Assembly: GCA_025093985.1 (NCBI GenBank)
Contig: JACAAK010000001.1
Location: 806,001-870,000, forward strand
Source of the DNA: Calvatia gigantea
Lineage: Eukaryota > Basidiomycota > Agaricomycetes > Agaricales > Lycoperdaceae
DNA length: 64,000 nt
Direction: 5' to 3'
Shown: piece after piece, positions 58,201 to 64,000 of the stretch
Numbering within the stretch: position 1 is the stretch's first letter
How the letters are laid out: each line of letters starts with the position of its first letter
Made by a program: the position numbers and the translations under genes
The notes under the pieces: model-generated
What the model was told of the DNA's origin: nothing
Seen by the model: only the letters and a program-made list of their open reading frames with translations
Database searches by the model: none

Positions 58201-61200
58201 TGACCAATATCTGATGGCTTGGTTATACAAGTATGTGGATACCGTCAGAGTTGTGCATACTATTGTACGACCAGCAAGCAAGGGTCCACAAAGCAAATTT
58301 TCATATAAAAATTGCGCGGTGCGGCTATCCTGCGTTGGGGTTCGTGGGTAATCATCGAGAAGGAAAGTATAGGAACGTACAACAGCACTGAAAACGTCGT
58401 CCAACAGAACATATTTTGTACGAGCATATACGGCTCTTGCGAGCGCAACTCTGCTTTTCTGACCTCCCGACAACGATGAAGCCCTTGAATCGTGCTCAGA
58501 ACAAACTCCACTTAATGATTCCAAAAAAAAAACCTAGTGGAATCACCGTCCTCCAACAAGGCCAAATCTGGCATTAAGGCACAAGCCTCGATAACCGCCT
58601 GATATCGCCTCTCATCATACTGTTGCCCAAACAAGATATTATCCCTAATTGACTGCTTTCGAAGCCAAGGATTTTGGGCGGCGTATGAGACAGACTGCAT
58701 GAGTCCGTTTCTAACTTGGGTGTGTTCTTTGTGCAGGAGAATTTTACCGCTTATGATTGACATTTCGCCAAGCAGAGCCATCTGTATCCAATCAATATTG
58801 CCGCCCTTCATCACAGAAGGGAAACTTGGGATATCGTACCAATAGAGCAGTCTTTCCAGATGCCGTCGGACCTGTAATAACTGTTAACCTGCCCGGGGGG
58901 AACCTGATGTCCAAATCACGAAGTTCAAACTGGACGTCGAATGTCGTGAAGAACTCTCGGATAGAATTCCTGGGGGCCGTTGGCGCGTTGTGGTTGCCTA
59001 TCCTCGTCGGTGTTTGTTGCGCCTTGTTGACGGCACCATTCGCAAATTTACGATCAGGTATGCTGTTCCATTTGAACGATGCATGAACGAATCCCAGCTC
59101 ATCCTCAAGGTTAGTGGGGGGTGGCGTTGAGTTGTCACTTTTCAGAGATGACGCTTGTTCCGAGACCTCTTCCTCGCCTAAAAAAGTTGAGATGCGTTTG
59201 AGCGCTCTCCTGGACTGTATGAAGTTGAGTTATTCTCTACAGGGCAAAAAAAGGTCGGTGACTTACAGAAAGAAAGCTGGCAACAGTTCCAGGAAAGGTA
59301 TTGAAAGGCTGTCTGTTACATATCGTCCATGTGTCAGCCGTAGTGGATGTGAGAAAGAATAGACTTACTGAACCATATTGAAGAGTGCGATGGCCTAAAA
59401 TGGCAGGTCAGATTTGACAGGATTCCCATACAGCCTCGCGAGGGAGAAGGGAGAAGGGACCCACGGTGAATATTGTACTAATAGACAAGACATTTCCCTG
59501 GCCCACGTACACTGTCAAGGAGGCAATGGAGACCAGAGTCGGGGCGCAACTCCAGACCAAATAGAATCTGACTGATTTGGATCGCGCTGTAAGTGTGAAT
59601 ATCTGTCATTGGCAAGAACGCAACACAGCAGGAGGCAAGATATGAACCTTTCGCCAATAGAGTGAGCTCCTTTTCTCGAGCATCGAGAACGCGTTTAGTC
59701 CAGTCGTACTCTTGAGCGAAGAACTTGATAAACTTGACCTATCGGGGGTAAGAAAAAGGTTTACGCTCGATATCTCGGTGCAACAAAATCTTACTGCTCC
59801 TATGAGTTCACTCAAGAGGCTCATGCGATTGTCCTTTGCTTTCAAAACTTCTTTGCGAACTTTGGAGGCGCGCATCATGAGAATTTTGCTCAAGGGCCAA
59901 CAGGTAGTCAGGATGACGAGGCCAACAAAGGAGCTCTTCCCGATAAGTCTAGGCAAGGCCCATCAGAATGGAAGCGGGAATAATCCTGCAAGGTGCTCAC
60001 CGATAAAGGAGAAACCCTGCTAGAACAACTTCAAGAGGAGCGCTAAAGAGTATGTAGGCGCTAGCAACCGTGTCAGAGATCTATACCGGACGGGTCAGAT
60101 AGATGACCAAACGCAAATTAAAATCAAGTACTTGGCTTGCATCACCAGACATGAGATTGACGATCCTTCCAACATCAGCTCCGACTTTACGTTTGCTTCC
60201 GCTCTTCTCGCCCGTCTCATCAACAATAGCAGAGTAATCCTTCCTTTTCAAAGCTTTGTCGTAAATCACCGCAATAAGTTCTGACCGTACACGTGTGGCA
60301 GCGTGGCGACCGAACCACAGATGCTGGACCTCCGCCTGCGCCTGTGAAACGCCATCTACCAATTGTGAAACACTTGCTTTGAGCGTAGACTCACCTTCGC
60401 CACTGTGCAGGCAAACATAAGGAACGCATCCACGTAGGCTTTGCTTTGACTCGTTCGTGAAGAACTTTCGCGATCGATCTCTTCCAGGACTCGTCTACTG
60501 CTGTCTTAGTACATACGCGGTCACAAACGGCTGTGTACGTACCTTAGGAAGAAAATAACAGCATACTTAAACCCCACGCTGACCGCTGTTAACAAAAAAT
60601 CGAGGCTGTTAAAAGATGAGTCAACTTTTTTCATAGATAAGGAACAAACTCTAGTGCATACATCAAATCGCGAGAATTTGCTGCCATGATTCTTCTTGAC
60701 AGCTTTAAGCCTCTAGTGGCTTTGGTTGAATAAAAGTGTGGAAACAGGAAACGCGGAAAGTATACCTTGTTTCGCTAAACTTGATAAACAATGGCTTCGA
60801 CCGTAAAGTTGGGCTGAGGTCCCAGACATCGTTTTCATTAAGGATGGTGTGTCGACCCTAGTGACCGAGTGAGTTTCTATGACATTCATACATAGCCTGG
60901 AGACGAAGCGCACCTTGCGAACGAGGGGATATACCCAACTGAATGTTATCCATCCCCACAATGATGTATAATTTTCCGGTGAGATTGTGCGCCCCTATTT
61001 GACAATTTCATCAATACAACATTGGAGCAAACGACGAACACTCACGATGTCTTCTTTCCTGAGCTCTCTGCCAGGTACAGCAAGAGGCATACTAAGGACC
61101 ATCGTCAACATCCCCATCGTCGCGGCAAGATGTACTGAAATCATTCCGAGCGAAAATCCGTCTGGCGGGGGAACAGCAGAGATACTATTATCGTATAAAA

Positions 61201-61708
61201 CCCCTCCAAGTCCTACTAGGCCTGCGACTAAAAGTGTTAGATAGATGGCGAAGACATCGTAAGGCGGCGTAAGGCGGCGGTGTCCATTCGTAACAATGGC
61301 CGCGTACAACCAGGCAGCGGCAAAGGCGAAAGCCCTGCTTCCTCTCCACCAATACTCGACATTGTCGACCAGGAGGTAGACTCCGTATACTAGCCAACAC
61401 AAACCCTCCACGGCACCGACGAGGGTGAGCACCCGGCGGGAGACGGGTCGCGAATCTGGTTGTATGTAATCTTCGTCGTGGAGGGGTCCATCTGGTGGAT
61501 GTGTGCCGAGTGCCTCCGCTTCCTGAAGAGCCAGAAATGGTCGGAGTTTCCGAGTGAGTGGCTTGAAGACTTTTCGAATTGGAGAGGAAATTGGTGTGGA
61601 AAAGAAGTAAAGGGTAACAACAAGGAGGCTTGGTAGCGATGTTTCCCATAAAGCCCTGACACAGGGATCCCCAAAGTCGAGAGGAGCCTTGTCGCGACAG
61701 AGATTCAT
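55202..61708 (-). CDS. ABCC-type full ABC transporter (multidrug resistance-associated family)
   Basis: Starts at ATG 61708 ([14 protein letters not shown]) with a TMD0-like hydrophobic N-terminus. [14 protein letters not shown] opens the first transmembrane domain. NBD1 has Walker [12 protein letters not shown] (about 58850-58875), [17 protein letters not shown] (58455-58480), Walker [12 protein letters not shown] and [12 protein letters not shown]. The second transmembrane domain includes [18 protein letters not shown]2 has [15 protein letters not shown] (about 56265-56300), [27 protein letters not shown] and [14 protein letters not shown]. The ABCC hallmark of an altered first signature spacing is kept, and the C-terminus ends ...[10 protein letters not shown]. 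About 25 introns. In NBD1 a T10 run at 58523-58532 (A10 on plus) puts the exon out of frame by one. It likely exports conjugates or xenobiotics. Confidence 0.85.
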
Positions 61709-62652
61709 AGGTGATCCTCGCAAAGTATTGCAGGCGTGTGTGGATGCTTGTTCGAAAAGGTCTGAAAGTCCGGTGACATGTGCACCAGTTATATCCGTAA
61801 GTCGAGATTAGCGCTGAAGGGTAGCCCCGGCGCCAGCTTGGACAGCCGGAATGGTGATGGAAATGATGCGCACGACATCCGGGTATATGTTTTCTATCTG
61901 ACATCAGTGCTGACAGCGCAGAGAAGGGCCGGCGATTGTCACTTTCAGGACAATTGCCTTCCCATGGGAAATCTTGGCCCACTCGTGATTGAAACACGCA
62001 GCAGCAGTGTGACGATTTCTGACCCTCCTGATAAGTAATGGAAGGGAAATGACAGGCAGGGTGGCAGGATAAGTATATGTCGAAGCCTCCGGTCCCAGTC
62101 ATACTTTGATTACATTTGAACGGTGAATGCCGGCGAGTAATTGTTGAAGAATTTAGACTCGGATTAACCACTAGCAGACACTTGTAGACACTTGTCAAGA
62201 TTTATAGATTATGGGCGTTATTTGAAGCCTCGATAGTTTAGACTTTACCTAGGAGATCTTTCAGAGAAAGTGCTGTCAATGAAGCTCAGATACTCCCATC
62301 ATGACCGTGCAATTCGCAAGAGAGACCAGGCGCCCGAACGGCGGATACCACTCTCCGTTGCTCCCAGGGGAGCATCAGTGATTGCTCATAAAAATGCAGG
62401 CTGATGCCAGATAGTCTTGAGACAATGGGTGATGTCAATGACCGGCTGATGGCAACGAGCGCCCAGGACCCTGAGGCCTGAGCGGGACAGTTAGGCGCTG
62501 GGCTGAGAAAGGTGGGTTCCACGAGGCGGCTTGGCTTGGTCAGTGGTTGGTCCTTTCGGAGTATCGTCATCCACTGGCCCAGGATGAGCATCGTGTCCAC
62601 GTTATTTTCATCCCGGTCATCGTCTCGCATCAATGTCCGCTTCATCTTCCTT
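61709..62652. promoter_or_regulatory. Divergent promoter region (ABCC transporter / Smr-type paralogue)
   Basis: 944 bases between divergent starts. A long minus-strand frame (61188-62198) extends from the first ABCC exon in another frame into this region but has no domain and is treated as chance. No specific regulatory motif was recognised. Confidence 0.35.
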
Positions 62653-64000
62653 ATGGACAACCTTCTCGCCATCGGCTTTGGTCTCGGCCTCCGCTTCGTC
62701 GTCAATTCAACTTCGCCCCATGACTTCAGACTAGCGAGCACCTTAATCGGTCTTTGGGAGGGTGTCATTACCCTCCATTTTCTCAAGAAGATGCCAAAGT
62801 CACCCGATCCCTATATCGCGTATGCCGTCCGCCTTTTTGTGGATTTTTTAGCCACAGAAAATTTAACTAGACTGGTCCTGGTTGTGATATGGACGGGACT
62901 GGGCATGGTTCTTGCCGATATTGCGCCCGCGATCTGGCACGATGTCGGTGCCCACAGAATCTGGAGGCGGTTCCGTCGGGATATGTACTACATCTCCCGC
63001 TCTGTTCCTCCCCTTCCTTCCATACCTCCTCTCTTCCCTCGCGCTCGCGCTCGCGTTGTCCGCTTTTCTCCCGTAATAGAGCCAACGGAGATCAGCGAGA
63101 CGTTAAGCACACTCTCCCCAATTGCCGTCACCCCCACGACAGCTACAACTACTCGAATGGTTCCGCCACCTTCCGCTTCCCGACCTGCAAAGCGCCCAGT
63201 CCCAGGCAACTTCACTACCAGCGTCGCCTCCGAAACCGACACAGAAAGGGGCTCTGCTCTCGGTCTCCGTCAGGGCGCTGAACCCAGTGCCGCTGGTACC
63301 TCTCACATTCAATACACTATCCGCCTTCGTCGGCCCTCAATTGACTCTGGGAGCACTCGTACACCCGCATCTTCGGTTGACGACTCCAACCTTTCCTTCG
63401 ATGCTTCATCTGTGTCCACTGAGACCCCCAGCCAAGTTATTGAGATCGAGGAGGGCATCGAAGTGCCAGTCCGTAGCCGTGACAAGGGCAAAGGAAAAGA
63501 ACGTGCAGTCAGGAAAGATGACTCGGACACTCCCATCCAACAGCCCTTTGAACTTCCACCGACACCATCGGATTCGAACCGCCCTCACCTAAACCGCCGC
63601 CCTTCTTTCGTCCCTACGATCAGCGGTATGCCTTCCATTCCCGACTTCTTCGAGTCGGGGCTAGGCTCGGATTGGGAGAACATCAAGAAAGAGGAGGTCC
63701 AAGACTTGTCCACACTACCAGTGAAGGACTTCGATTCACCTCCTGCTCGTTATATTCCCCCTCCCTCGACCTATGAGCCTACACCACGGCCTACCAGCTT
63801 CGATCAGGACCTTTGGGACGATGTAAGCAACGCTGCTCCACCAACGCCTTACAAGGTCAGTAGCCTTTCCATCGATTCGTTCATTATTCGGTTCCCTAAT
63901 TTATTCCCACAGAGAACCTCGCCGAAACAACGAACTTCACGATCACCTCCCGTGACATCAACAACGCCAGTGACGATATCTATGATCCCAAAACCTGTCA
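62653..64000 (+). CDS. Membrane-anchored protein, paralogue of the Smr protein (runs off the window)
   Basis: Starts MDNLLAIGFGLGLRFVVNS. Residues 1-105 align with the N-terminus of the protein at 4904: TSP..F, IGLWEGV, YIAYAVRLFVDFL and LVVIWTGLGMVLAD match the first copy at the same spacing. A basic loop (RIWRRFRRD) follows and then a long Pro/Ser/Thr-rich region with an ELPPTPSDS patch. A GT-AG intron of 57 bases is possible at 63856-63912 (it is in frame and without stop, so retention cannot be ruled out). The C-terminal Smr domain, if present, lies beyond 64000. No stop is reached, so the gene is partial. Confidence 0.75.
   Translation, partial: MDNLLAIGFGLGLRFVVNSTSPHDFRLASTLIGLWEGVITLHFLKKMPKSPDPYIAYAVRLFVDFLATENLTRLVLVVIWTGLGMVLADIAPAIWHDVGAHRIWRRFRRDMYYISRSVPPLPSIPPLFPRARARVVRFSPVIEPTEISETLSTLSPIAVTPTTATTTRMVPPPSASRPAKRPVPGNFTTSVASETDTERGSALGLRQGAEPSAAGTSHIQYTIRLRRPSIDSGSTRTPASSVDDSNLSFDASSVSTETPSQVIEIEEGIEVPVRSRDKGKGKERAVRKDDSDTPIQQPFELPPTPSDSNRPHLNRRPSFVPTISGMPSIPDFFESGLGSDWENIKKEEVQDLSTLPVKDFDSPPARYIPPPSTYEPTPRPTSFDQDLWDDVSNAAPPTPYKVSSLSIDSFIIRFPNLFPQRTSPKQRTSRSPPVTSTTPVTISMIPKPV

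Noticed and set aside
61188..62198. Minus-strand frame of 336 codons
   Set aside because: It overlaps the well-supported first ABCC exon in another frame, has no domain, and its Arg/Ser/His-rich composition is typical of a shadow frame.

Overview
This window is nuclear DNA of a filamentous fungus, most likely a mushroom-forming basidiomycete (Agaricomycetes). The evidence is direct: almost every gene is cut by many short GT-AG introns of about 45-80 bases, intergenic spaces are short, and the gene set includes an AA5 copper-radical (glyoxal-type) oxidase, Agaricomycete-style Ser/Thr kinases, an AIG1-like P-loop GTPase and serpentine membrane proteins of unknown function. No rRNA, tRNA, CRISPR array or intact transposon was seen. 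Most genes had to be rebuilt from several small exons, so exon joins are my reading of splice sites plus protein continuity.

Left part (1-17 kb): a secreted class 3 lipase (minus) flanked by two diverged direct repeats; a membrane-anchored Smr-domain protein (plus); a WBP4/FBP21-like splicing factor with a U1-type zinc finger (minus); an FLVCR-like MFS transporter (plus); a coiled-coil hypothetical gene (plus); and the mRNA 3'-end endonuclease CPSF73/Ysh1 (plus).

Middle part (17-44 kb): a small multi-span membrane protein; the replisome hub Ctf4/Mcl1/AND-1; a GH27 alpha-galactosidase; TRM11 sharing a short divergent promoter with a SWIM zinc-finger (Sws1/ZSWIM7-like) gene that is easy to miss; an MGST3-type MAPEG protein; a 7TM-like protein; a large zf-4CXXC_R1 chromatin-type protein; a Tim17-family protein; a Bli-3-like FMN-binding protein; an F-box-type protein; and the checkpoint clamp subunit Rad9.

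Right part (44-64 kb): a 3.3 kb gene-poor stretch, the copper-radical oxidase with a GPI-type C-terminus, a kinase-like gene, a predicted GTPase-kinase fusion (minus), a full ABCC transporter (minus), and at the edge the N-terminal part of a second protein related to the membrane-anchored Smr protein at 4.9 kb.

Themes: several genes serve genome maintenance (Ctf4, Rad9, SWIM/Sws1-like) or RNA maturation (CPSF73, WBP4, TRM11). Several others are secreted or transport functions of a saprotroph (lipase, alpha-galactosidase, copper-radical oxidase, MFS, ABCC). The most novel-looking item is the GTPase-kinase fusion at 52.1-54.8 kb. A second theme is that at least four otherwise intact conserved genes carry one extra base in an exon, which points either to consensus errors or to something biologically unusual.
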